A DNA stretch of 64,000 nucleotides from the NCBI GenBank assembly GCA_018136815.1, contig CM030937.1, positions 2,111,887 to 2,175,886 on the forward strand, read 5' to 3'. The stretch comes from Isochrysis galbana. Its lineage: Eukaryota > Haptophyta > Isochrysidales > Isochrysidaceae. This document shows positions 19,965 through 30,800 of this stretch, one piece after another (positions within the stretch are counted from its first letter, which is position 1; every line of letters begins with the position of its first letter). The notes under the pieces were generated by a model. That model had not been told where the DNA came from. It ran no database searches and saw nothing but the letters and a program-made list of their open reading frames with translations. The translations under genes and the position numbers were made by a program.

Positions 19965-20730
19965 GTCGCCAGAGCCGCTTTTCGCCGGCCCCGCCTCTCA
20001 GCCCACCGCCTCGAAGGAATTCGCTCTCTACACCCAGGAGCCGGTGACCATTCCGGCCAAGTCGAAAGGCACCTTCGCTGTGCGCATCCCTCTCGAGCTG
20101 CGTGAGTCACACCCGCCAGACTCCGCCGTGCTCGTCGATCGCCTACCGTCTCGCGACGGCCTTGACTGTCCCCCTCTCGTAGCTACGAGTGTCGAGACTC
20201 CTAGCGACGAAGGGGGGGTCCTGGTCACCGTTTGGAACCTGGCCTCTCGCCCGGTCACGCTACCCGCTTACTCTCCAGTGGCTTCGGCTCATGTGGAGTA
20301 CGTTTTACGACACGACTCTGCGAATCGCATCACTCGCTTGTCGCCAGCCGCTCTACTCTACGGTCGCGAGCTTCGGTTGCCCGCTCAACTGGCTGATCCG
20401 CCAGTGCCGCACTCCTCCGCTCCACCCTTGCCTCGCGAAATTCGTGACTATGCTGAGACGATGCATAGTCGCCTCAAGGCCACATGGTCTGCCGCGCTCG
20501 ATGCCACGCTCGCTGCCCAGGCTGACGCTGTAGCTGACACGTTGCGCACTCACGCATCCCCGACCCGCTTTCTTCCAGGGGCCCCCACACCCCCACACAC
20601 CCCTCCCCCGCGAATCTCCGCGAACCCCCTCTACCCCACGAAAATCCATGGCGTGACTCCCCCGCCTTGTCCCGGCCATGGAAGTCTATTTTGGGAGAAG
20701 CGGAGGATCGCGCGCGTGAGAGAATCATAG
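19965..20730 (+). pseudogene. Internal-deletion relic of a Ty3/gypsy element
   Basis: The frame reads first like the Pol spacer between protease and RT of the complete element (EFALYTQEPVTIPAKSKGTF, AVLVDRLPSRDGLD; compare YTEQAVTIPAFHRATI and AMLVDRLPNREALD at 27250-27390). It then jumps directly to the integrase C-terminal region (SPAALLYGRELRLPAQLADP; compare 30295-30345). Everything between, RT, RNase H and the integrase core, is missing. Clear divergence from the complete element marks it as another, older family member. Confidence 0.75.
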
Positions 20731-21196
20731 CAATGAATGTCGGGCGAATCCCCATAACAAACGCACGGAGGTTCCGCGTCGGCCGATCGCCGCGGCTGTC
20801 GGCCTCGCAATGGCTGCCAGTCAGCTGGAGGGCAGGCCCATGCTTGGCGTGGGAGTGCGAGTCACGGCCCACGCCCACTAGGGGTCTGGGCCAGAGTGTT
20901 GATTGCCCAGCCCCTGCCTGTACGGGCCCACCCTGGGGGGGTGTCCGCGATGGAGAGAGGAGAGAGGGGGGCGCGAGGCCCCCATTGACCCCTTGACCCC
21001 CACTTATAAAAGTCGTAGGTTGCGGCGTCCGGGGGGAGGCAGTAGACAGTAGAGGTCGGAGTTTATGAGCGGGGCGGTCCCGTATTGAGTGCAGGGGGAG
21101 GGGCGGTACGGGTGTTGCGGTTGGGGTAGGTGAGTGGCGGGCCTCTGACACCATTGCCGGGTCAGAGGTATGAGGTATATCAGCACAAAGGGGCTT
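20731..21196. other. GC-rich spacer before the Ty3 element
   Basis: No gene recognised. The part near 20835-20950 (gcccatgcttggcgtgggag, gtgcgagtcacggcccacgc) loosely resembles the GC-rich repeat at 53440-53495. Confidence 0.35.
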
Positions 21197-21201
21197 GAAG
21201 G

Positions 21202-22524
21202 TGTCGCATTCATCCTAGATGATGCGATTTCCAGGCTCTTGTTTCCAGGTCCTTCGCCGTGCGGCCACACGGTGAAGCTCAGGTACATCTAGGTTGGTAG
21301 GGTTCGTCCCTAGCGATCTAGAATTCGAGTTCTCGTTTCGTTCCTTCTAGCCTGTTTGTCAGGTCTAGATTCCAGGTTTCCTCCTTTCGGGTAATCTTTA
21401 CCTAAAGGAGCCAGGTCGCCTGTTGCTCGCTGCGCGCTTGTCTCAGGCTCTCGGGTTACCTTGTGAAGGCTTGTTTAGCTTCTTGCAAGGCTTGTTGTTT
21501 CTTGTTGGGTTCCGGTTCTTTCTTGGGACCTGCTGACTTTCGTTGTTGTCCAGGCCTGTTCTTCGTAGGTTCTGCTTGGCCTGGTTAGGGTTTCGTTGCC
21601 TTCCCGCGTTCGGCGTTTGGCGTTGGCGTTCGGAAATTTCCTCTCACATTCCCTAGGTCCGCTACCCTTGGCTTGTAGGTCCTTGCTTCTTTCTTCTCGG
21701 TCAAGGTGTTTGGCGAGCGAGTCGGTTGCTCTATCCGCTCGAGATTTGAGGTTTAATTTGCCATCTCCCCTTGGAGACCGGTGTAGGTTCGCTTCCTAGG
21801 TGAGGGAATCTTTCCCCTTGATGCAAGTTACATGCAAGCCTTGGCCCCTTTGGTGTTTCTTCCCCTTGGTTGCTACTCAGGGTTGTTCGTTAGAAGCGTC
21901 TAGAAGGTTCACGCTCAACGGCAAGATTTATTCGGTCGTGAAGATATCTCGTCGCGATCTGTATCCAAAGTGATCGCCGTGGTCGCGCGACAGGACGCTC
22001 CCCTTCGGACTCTCCGCTACGTGGGAAGTTACAACGGAGACACGCTCCGGCCGTCGCTGTGGAGTCTCTCTCTCTCTCGCTCTCTCTCTCCGTCTCTCGC
22101 GACGTGTTTGAGTTATCGGTGATTTGGGGTCGCGGTTGCTTGATAATTTGCTTGGTTTGGGTGAATGATTCCGGTGTGTTCGTGAGTCGGTGTATCCTGT
22201 TGTTCTCAGCTTCGTTGTCCGTCGTTGTTCGCTGCGTCGCTGCACTCAAGCAGCTTAGGCTCCCTCCCTGAGGGAAGAGTTCTTTGTAGGTCTAACAATC
22301 TCTTACAACCCATCACACTAGGGCCGCTAGGAGCGCCTCGCCGCCCCACAGCCCTTCGTTCGCCGTTCGTTCCCCGTCCAGACACCCAAATGGGGTTGCC
22401 CGACCCAGTCCAGAATTTCATTCACCCGACTCCCGGTGGGGAGGAGGGCCAAAGCGCCGCGCTAGCCGCCGGTGCTGCTCGCGACGGAGTGGCTCAGAGC
22501 CCTCCGGCTCCGCTCGACTCGACA
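21202..22524 (+). repeat. 5' LTR of the Ty3 element
   Basis: 1,323 bp bounded by TGTCG...CGACA. It holds a CT microsatellite near 22062-22092 and an ATG at 22390 from which an open frame runs through the LTR end into the internal region. The bases after the LTR (agcacgaaatcaaag) do not begin with the TGG expected of a tRNA-CCA primer site, so priming may use an internal tRNA fragment or self-priming. Confidence 0.92.
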
Positions 22525-22848
22525 AGCACGAAATCAAAGCTCACGTCCTCGGCCGCAGAGGAGGAACCCCTCAGGGAACCTTCTCTGCCCGCTGCAGCTT
22601 CTGTTCCCGAGGGGTTCCCGAGTGATCCCACGACCACTGAGGCTGCGCCAATGCCACCCATCACTCCGGCTGCTATCCCCATGATTGGCTCCGACCAGCT
22701 CGTGTCGGATGGCGAGCCTCCGTCCGCTGCCTTCGGCACCCACCGGGTGCAATTACAGTGGGCCATGGTGGAGCATGACCCTCTCCCACATGAGGCCAAC
22801 TTCAGTGCCTCTTCGCGGACAGGGACACTCGCCTGCTTCGAAGCCTGA
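22390..22848 (+). CDS. Ty3 Gag N-terminal frame beginning inside the LTR
   Basis: The frame starts MGLPDPVQNFIHPTPGG within the 5' LTR and runs to a TGA at 22846-22848; residues are Ala/Pro/Ser-rich, ending at SRTGTLACFEA. The next Gag frame is in another phase and overlaps its 3' part from 22709. Whether translation really starts in the LTR, or at the ATG at 22709 in the other frame, cannot be decided here. No capsid motif recognised. Confidence 0.4.
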   Translation: MGLPDPVQNFIHPTPGGEEGQSAALAAGAARDGVAQSPPAPLDSTSTKSKLTSSAAEEEPLREPSLPAAASVPEGFPSDPTTTEAAPMPPITPAAIPMIGSDQLVSDGEPPSAAFGTHRVQLQWAMVEHDPLPHEANFSASSRTGTLACFEA

Positions 22849-24826
22849 TTATCGGGCTGCTGCACCGCCGGCAAGTTACCACTCCAACTCGCCGTTGCCG
22901 GCTATACTGACCGATCCACCGGGTCGAAAGGGAGGCTCGTCTCGGCCGCCCAGCCGTCGCTGCGATCCGCCGGCGAACGGCCAAGGGCTACCGCCCGATT
23001 TGGGCGTATCCCGGTGGACGCCCGAGCTTTGGAATCGGGCCCGAGCCCGCTTCTGGGCCGTAGCAGGCTATGCCAAGCACCCAAGGGTCTCGGCGGCGCT
23101 AGCAAAGTGCCGACCGGCCGATAATTCAATGGAAACTCCACGGACGGACGATATCAATAGGGGAATCACCGAATGGACGAACGAAAACGGCTGTGCCTTC
23201 TGCGCTTTCCGACCTCACGCTCCTCCTGGCACTCCATCCAGCGAAACCTGGAAATATGGCACGGGAGACGGTGCTCACAACCCCGTCATCTGTCAGCCAT
23301 ATATCCGCTTTCTGTGTGAGGCTGGCTGCGGAGAGTGCGGATCGGACGAGCACATTCATAAGCTTCTTCGCTCGATGGTCCGGGTTAAGCCTCAGTAGGG
23401 GTCCGGCGGGGTCCCCGTCCTTCAAACCCTGGCGGAGAACATCTCGGGCGGTGGGCCCGAACGCCACCACCACCATCCCGATCCGATCCCTACGTCGCTT
23501 GGGGAGAAGAGCTGTCAACGCGGCGATTCTCCCCCTGTCTCTAGCTCTATTCAGTCTTCGACGGTGGGAGCCGCCTCGCCGGCTGAAGCCCCCGCCGGAC
23601 GGCTATCTCGGAAGCCGGAGTCGACACTTGACCCGGGCTCCTGGAAACAGGTTTGCCCCGGAGATAGTCGCGACCCGACTCTCCGAAATTCGTGTACGTC
23701 TACAAGTTCTTCTATTACTCCGCACGCTATTAGGGCCGATTCTCGCTCGCTGCCCCTCTTGGAATCTATTTCTACGGATACTATGCTGTCTTCGGTTTCT
23801 TCAAATTCGCCTAGGTCTTTCGACGCATCTTCATCCCTGGATTCACCCCCCGACGGCCCTGCCCAAGGGGGTGGGCTAGGTGGATTCGACGCGTCTTCGG
23901 TCTCTTCGTTTCGTAAACAATCAGTTGTGAAGCCCTCGAGGGCTGTCGACTCGGTATCATCTTCTGCTCTAGGTTCTATGGATAGGTCCGACGTGGCCGC
24001 TGCCGCGTCCGAAAACGTTGTTGCTGCTTTACCTGTTTCTGCTCTTTCCCGGCGGGACCCCTCTGGAGACCTCTCTCCCAAGGGCCATAGCCGGAGCCGC
24101 TCTGCGGACGAATCGTCGTTGTCTACCGTAGGTTCTCGTGCTGTTGAGGCGGAGACTAGTGTCTCCTCTTCACCTCTCTCCCCGGTTCGTTATATTTCTC
24201 CGTCGTCGTGTTCATTCTCTCGTCTCGAAGTTGCACCCGTTCTCGTTTCTGATCTGGTTCCCGACCCGGAAGGGTCGGCTTCCGGAGTCAATGAAGATGA
24301 AGGTTCCAAGGGAGCTGCGGCTTTCCGCGCTCACGCCGTGGCCACCGCAGACTCGGGAGACGCAGGGGCCGTCGACTACGATCCCTCGTCGCGCACCATA
24401 CGGACGCCGGCGTCTCCTCTTTCTCTCGGCTCTCCGGAGGATCCCCGTTCCAGGGATCGCCCGCCGGAGCCAACCCCCTTCAGGTCTAGCCCACCGAAAC
24501 TCGAGGGCGACGACCTCCTTCCCCTGAATTCCGTTGCCGAGGCCATCCACCGGATCGCCGTGGTTGGTTGTTCCTCGGCCGCCAAGTCTACTGCAACTGC
24601 CCGCGCCCCTACGCGCGAGCTCCAAATGTTAGCCGCCTCCCGTGCCCGGGCTAGCGGTTCCTCCGTCATCTTGCCCCGCCATCTCGCCGAAGCTGCTCTA
24701 GCCGTGCGGCGGCCGCACGCGAGCACTCATTCATCACCCTCTGCCGTACTGCCGACGCATTTTGACGAGCTTTGCGCTGAGTTAGCGTCGACGCGGCCGA
24801 GGGGATTCCTCCACCCCGCGTTCTAG
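22709..24826 (+). CDS. Ty3 Gag-like polyprotein interrupted by one TAG
   Basis: From ATG 22709 (MASLRPLPSAPTG) one frame runs to a TAG at 23396-23398 and then stays open in the same phase to a TAG at 24824-24826. The first part has WTPELWNRARARFWAV and a Cys/His cluster (ENGCAFCAFRPHAPPG, EAGCGECGSDEH) in place of a standard CCHC knuckle. The second part is Ser/Pro-rich and ends in a helical stretch (LPRHLAEAALAVRRPHAS). The single in-frame stop could be read through or be a mutation. The pol frame overlaps its end in the -1 phase. Confidence 0.55.
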
Positions 24827-27800
24827 TCGTCGGTGAAGCTAGCGGGGTCGTGTCTTCGATGTTCCTACTCGCCGGAGCGCACGTCGCGACGTGCGATCTA
24901 CGACCGTCGGAGATCGACTACATTCCCCACTTCTGCGGAGATGCTCTTCACATTCAAAACCTCGGTTGGGACCTCGTGGTTGCGCATCCGCCGTGCACGT
25001 ATTTGTCGGCGGTGAGTTGCCAGTGGCTCGATCGGGAGCCGGGACGACGCCAGGCTCTCGAATCCGCCGCTAGAGTCTTCCTCGCCATGGCAAGCGCCGA
25101 CGCGCCTTTCGTTGCCGTCGAAAATCCTCGAATGCACGCGGAAGCCTCTGCCTTAGTCGGGGGGTTGCGACCGCGGCAGTTTGTGCAGCCGTGGCAGCAC
25201 GGCACGGGCCATCAAAAAGCAACTGGCCTGTACCTGACGGCTTCACTCCCGTCCTTGCAGCCTTCGAAGATTGTCGAGGGACGTCTATCCGCTATGGCGG
25301 ATCTATCGCCGTCGCCCCACCGTGGCGCCCTTCGCAGCCGCACCTATGTGGGCATTGCCGGTGCAATGGCGGCCCAGTGGATGCCGGTCTTGCGCCGTTA
25401 TGCGCGCGAAGCCAAGGCGTCGCGTTCGCTCGACTTCACGGTGGACTGGGCAATTTCCCAAGCAGCTGCCAGCTTGAGAGAACGCCCTTCGCTTTGCTCG
25501 ACCGGTTTCGAGCTGGCTGAGCCGAGGACGGCTCTGGCTCGTTTCATGGAGGGGAGAGGCGAAGCAGCTTCTAGCTCTCACCTCACGCCTCCCAGCGGTT
25601 CGCCAGTGTCTGATTCGGTTGTCGTGATCCCGGACGCAGGCCCCGTTGCCGATGCTTCTCGCCTGCTTCATCAGGAGGACTCGGAAACAAACGTATCGCA
25701 AGACGAGGCCGAGGCGGAAGGAGACCGCTTCCTGCCGTGGGAGTGGCCCATAGAGGACCGCTCTACAACGCCAGGCCCTCCAAACACGGTGAAGAAGCGC
25801 CGCAGCAAGTGGCAGGTCTTCGACCGTGATGTAATTTCGGGGGTCCATCGGTGGCAGGATGTCACGCCTTCCATCGCCCAAGAAATCGCTGAGCAAGCGG
25901 CAGCTGCGGAGCCGTCGGAACCTCCCATCTTGTCTCGACTGGGCTCTCAAGGCATCAATGCACTATCTCCGAGCGCCTCCTTCACGGCTGGCGACGAGGG
26001 AGTGGCCGAACTGACCAATTCGTTCGTAGCCGAAAGGCCACTCGAAACCTGGGATGTCGGGCCCGACTCGGGAGAAGATGACACGCCCGAGATGCCAGAA
26101 CACCGGAGCATGCAGACCCTCGAGACCAAGCCCTCCGACGCCGCCGAAGGAGAGGATACTCCACGGGCACTGTATTGCGATGGGGCTACCGCTAGGGGCC
26201 TCAGTGCGGCCGGATTTTCCGAGTTGTCGAAGCTTCCGAAGACAGACTTGCAGAAGTCCCTGGAGAAGGAATGGTCACGCCAAATGGATCAACCTCGGCA
26301 TCCGACGGACCGTCGAGGGCTAGGCTATGGTGGCGTGCCTAACCCCTCTAGTTCAGCAAAGGCATCCCCACGCTCCTCGATACCATTCGTGCCGCAGACG
26401 GTGGCCGCCGCTATCGAGCGAGTGCCCCACGTCGATGAATCTTCTCCGTCCAGGCTAGCCTCCAATCCAACCACCCTGTCACCCGGAGCCGGAACCTCAC
26501 TTCCGGTGGAATCTATCGCGGACACTCCGCCGCCGCTCTACCCTCGTCACTGCCTCTATGTCCGCGATCTCGTGGTCTGCCGTGCCGATGGCGACCGCGC
26601 AGCTCAAGGGTTCGTTCTCCCGGACGTTGCCCTCACGGTGAACAGCACCCTGGCTGACACTGGAGCGGGCCCGTCAGTAATCACCACTGCTCTTCTCGAT
26701 CGACTACCTGAAGACGCTTGCGTCGAACGCGTATCGGACGCTACCGTCCCCAACCTACATGGGCCGGACGGCCTTCCTCTCATCACTAGGGGCCGGGCTA
26801 GCCTCGTCTTCTCCTTGTCCGGTCGCCTCTTCCGTCATTCGTTCGCGGTCATCGAAGGAAACGCGATGCTTCTGCTCGGGAACGATTTTTTGGCCGCCCA
26901 CTCCGCTACCATTTCTCTCGACGCCGCGAGCTCGGAAGGAAGCCTCCGCCTCCGTCCGGCCTCTGGCGATTCAGAAGACTCTTCAAGAGTCCTTTCCGAA
27001 TGTGTAGTCAGAGTTTCCACGGCGCCGCCCCCAGTCGCGGACGCCGGCTTCGTCGGAGCTATCTCGATGTCACCCGGTCAGCCGCTGACTGTCGACTTTC
27101 TGGAGAGGTCGACGGCAACACGAGAGATCCCGGCCGGATCGGAGGGTGAGGCTGCTGCTGATGCTAGACAGCCACTCTATACACCTCTCTTTGAGTCTGC
27201 CGACGAGTTTGCGGCCAAAGCTCCGGCGTCTACCTCGTCCGAATATCTTCTCTACACGGAGCAAGCGGTGACGATTCCTGCCTTCCACCGCGCAACCATC
27301 TGGGTCAGGGTTCCGCTAGCTCTCCGAGATCATTCGGACTGCGCGATGCTGGTCGACCGCCTACCAAATCGCGAGGCTCTCGATTCGTCTCCTCTCGTAA
27401 TGCCCACGGTGGTCACGCCCACGGAAGATCATCGCATCGCGGTGACGATCGTCCACACCGGGGTCAATGCGCTGACCCTGCCGTCTCTGCATCCGATAGC
27501 TTCGCTCCAGGTGCGTTTCAAGTTGCACCGGGGCTGGACTCCGACTGGAAGCGAGGGGGATGGTGACCCTGTCACCGCGCTGAGCGAGGAGCAACGATCT
27601 CTACTCGACTCAGCCACCATCGATCCAGACCGGCTTCTTTCCGACGATCAACGAGAAGAAGTACGCCAACTCTTGGCCCGGCGCATCAAAGCTTTCGCGT
27701 TGCACCCGGGGGCTCCAAACCATACGCACGTTCTCGAGGTGGAGTTGCCACTCAACCCCGGCGCTGTTCCTCACCGGCACGCTCCGTCTAGAGTGGGCCG

Positions 27801-30800
27801 CGCAGGCGAGCTCATCATAGAAGAGGAGGTAGCCAAGATGGAAGCCGCCGGCATTATTCGCAAGTCAAATTCGGCTTGGGCTTCCCGAGTAGTCCTGGTC
27901 AGCAAGAAAGATGGCTCCGTTCGATTCTGCGTGGACTACCGCGACACGAGCGCCAAGCTACGCGTCGAGGATAGCCCTCTACCCCTCATTGTGGAGGCTA
28001 TCGATAGGCTAGCGTCCGGCCAAGGGCCGCTCAGTTCTCTCTTCTTATGTACTCTCGATTTAGCCTCTGGTTTTTGGGGCATCCCGATCAAAGAATCGCA
28101 CAAACATATCACCGCTTTCACTACCCACCGCGGCAAATACGAGTTCAACTTTCTACCGTTCGGCATCCAATCAGGTCCCTCCTACATGTGCCGCTTGATG
28201 GACATCGTTCTCGGTGCGCTAGCGTGGGAGATCTGCATGCCTTACCTCGATGATGTGGGCATCTGGTCAACGGGCGTGGGTCCTTCCGAAGAGGCCAGGG
28301 CACAGGCTTCGTTCGAGCAAATGCTTCACCGGCTAGACCTCGTTCTCGAACGGCTAGAGTGGGCCGGTCTGACCTGCAAGATGTCCAAGTGTGTCTTCTT
28401 TGCCACCTCTACGGAGTACCTCGGTCACGTTGTCTCGAGGGAAGGTCTCAAGATGGACCCGAAGAAGGTCGCAGCTGTCGCCGACATCGACCCGTCATCC
28501 ATCAACTCCTTGGAAGCGGTTCGATCTTTCCTCGGCCTTTGCTCCTACTATCGTCGATTCATTCGCCAATTCGCCGCTAAGGCTGCTCCTCTCACTGCCC
28601 TCACGCGGAAGGGCTGCGACGTGGCAAAGGAGTCCCAGTCCGAGGAGTGTCGCCGAGCTATCCAAGAGCTCAAGACAGCGATCACTTCGGAGCCCGTCTT
28701 GACTCCACCCAGGGATGATCGGCCCTTCATCGTCAAGACCGATGGGGCTAGCAAGTTGGGTATCGCCGGCATCCTCTCGCAGCTAGGAGACGATAACCGT
28801 GAACGAGTCGTTGGGTATTACGCTCGCAGTCTCACCTCGGCCGAACGCCATTGGACGGTGACCGAGATTGAGCTCTTGGCTGCCCTGGAATCAATCCGAA
28901 ATTGGCGACCCTACCTTTGGGGGCGTCGGTTCAAGTTAGTCGTTGACCACTCTGCGCTGCGATGGCTGCATACCATGAAGGATCAAGTAGCCGGTGGGCC
29001 AGCCTCTCGGCTGACTCGGTGGGCTCTCAAGTTGGCTGAGTACCGGTTCGATGTCGAACATAAACCAGGAGCTGTTCATCAGGATGCTGACGGGCTGTCC
29101 CGGCTAGCATCCCTGGAGCCGGAACACGAAGATGAACCACTCGCCGGCCCAGCGCCGCTAGCGGTACGTGAGCCTAGCTCAGAGTCTCTAGCCGAGCATG
29201 AACGGTCTCATCCGGTGGCTGCCATCACGCGCTCCGTAGCTACGGCGCGAGGGCTTCAAGCTTTGGATCGATCTCGTCGTCGAGCCTCCGATTCCGGGCC
29301 CGCCATCCAGTCCAGTTATTTGGCCCCGCGTACGCCGACTTCCGAAGAGATGAAAGCGGCCCTGGCGGAAGATCCGTTCGTAGAGCCACTCCTGGGCTCA
29401 GGAGAGACGGCCAACCACGAGCCATCAGGCCAAGGGTCGCCTCCGCCAGCCGCCGCCTCAGGCCCCATTGTCGAAGATGATTCGTGTTCCAGTCCTGTCG
29501 CTCCCGCTCCCGCTCCCGCTCAGCCATCCAAGATGTTTCGCCGTTTCGTCGTTCACGATGGGCTCGTCTACTATCGCACCGTTCCTGACTCCACCGACCC
29601 GGACTCGCTAGTGCTCTATGTTCCGCCCTCGTTGCGGTCTCGCTACCTTTTTGCCTACCACGATCGCTCCGGTCACCTTGGAGTTTCTCGTATGTCCGGT
29701 CTTCTTCGTACTCGGGTATACTGGCCTGGCATGTCTTCCGACGTTGCATCCTACGTCCGGGAATGCCACGAGTGCACCCTCGCCAAGCCGCTACCTAGGG
29801 CTCTAGCGTCGCCCTCCGGTCTCTCCGTGGGCACCTACCCCTTTGATGTGGTCTACTGCGACGTGCTCGCACTGGCTCCCACTCACAACTTCGTGCCTGG
29901 AGTCTCGGGTTACGACAAGCTGGTCGTCTTCATCGACTCGCTCACTCGATGGATTGAGGCTGAGCCGTCGAATGGGGATCCCTCGTCGGAGATGGCCTTG
30001 GACATGTTCATCCGCTTGATTGTGACGCGTTATGGAGTCCCTAGGCAGCTTCGAACCGACGCCGGTTCGAATCTATGTTCGGTTCTTGTTTCGCGTATTC
30101 TGGAGCTCACCGGGACTGATTTGTCGAGTACAGAGCCGTACCGACATGAGGGTGTAGGCTTCGTCGAACGCGCTCAGCAAACGCTCATTCGTTTGATGCG
30201 CGCCTCGAACGAGGGTGGCGGTCATTGGGTCGACCATTTGCCGTTCCTACTCCTCTCGTTGAGGGCTTCTTCCGGTCGTGTTACCTCCCGGTCTCCAGCG
30301 TCTTTGATCTTTGGGCGTGAGCTGCGTCTGCCCGCTCAACTCTCTGATCCGAAGTCTGTTTCGCCAACTGCTCTCGAGGCGGCGTCCGCCGACGTTCGCT
30401 CGTACGCATCCAGGCTCAATGCGAGCCTCCGCCTCTCTTGGTCCAGCGCTCTCGAGGCTACCCTAGCCGCTCAGGCTGAGTCAGTCCGTGACGCTACCAT
30501 CAAGTCTCAAAGACCAGCTCGTTTCGAACCTGGGGATCGCGTCTGCATGCGATTACCAGGCCATGCCAACAAGTTGCAATTCATCTACTCGGGTCCCTAC
30601 CGCGTTGTAGAGGCTCTGTCCGACACTAGGTACCGACTCCGTGATTTGGAGAACCGGTTAGTCAAGGAGGAGGTGCATATCTCGAACCTCCGGCCGTATC
30701 ATACTTTCGTTGATGAAGAGCCGCTGGCTGACGACGAGTACATCGTTGAAAAGTTGCTCGATCGTCGTAGCCATGGCGATTCTATCGAGTACCTCGTGAA

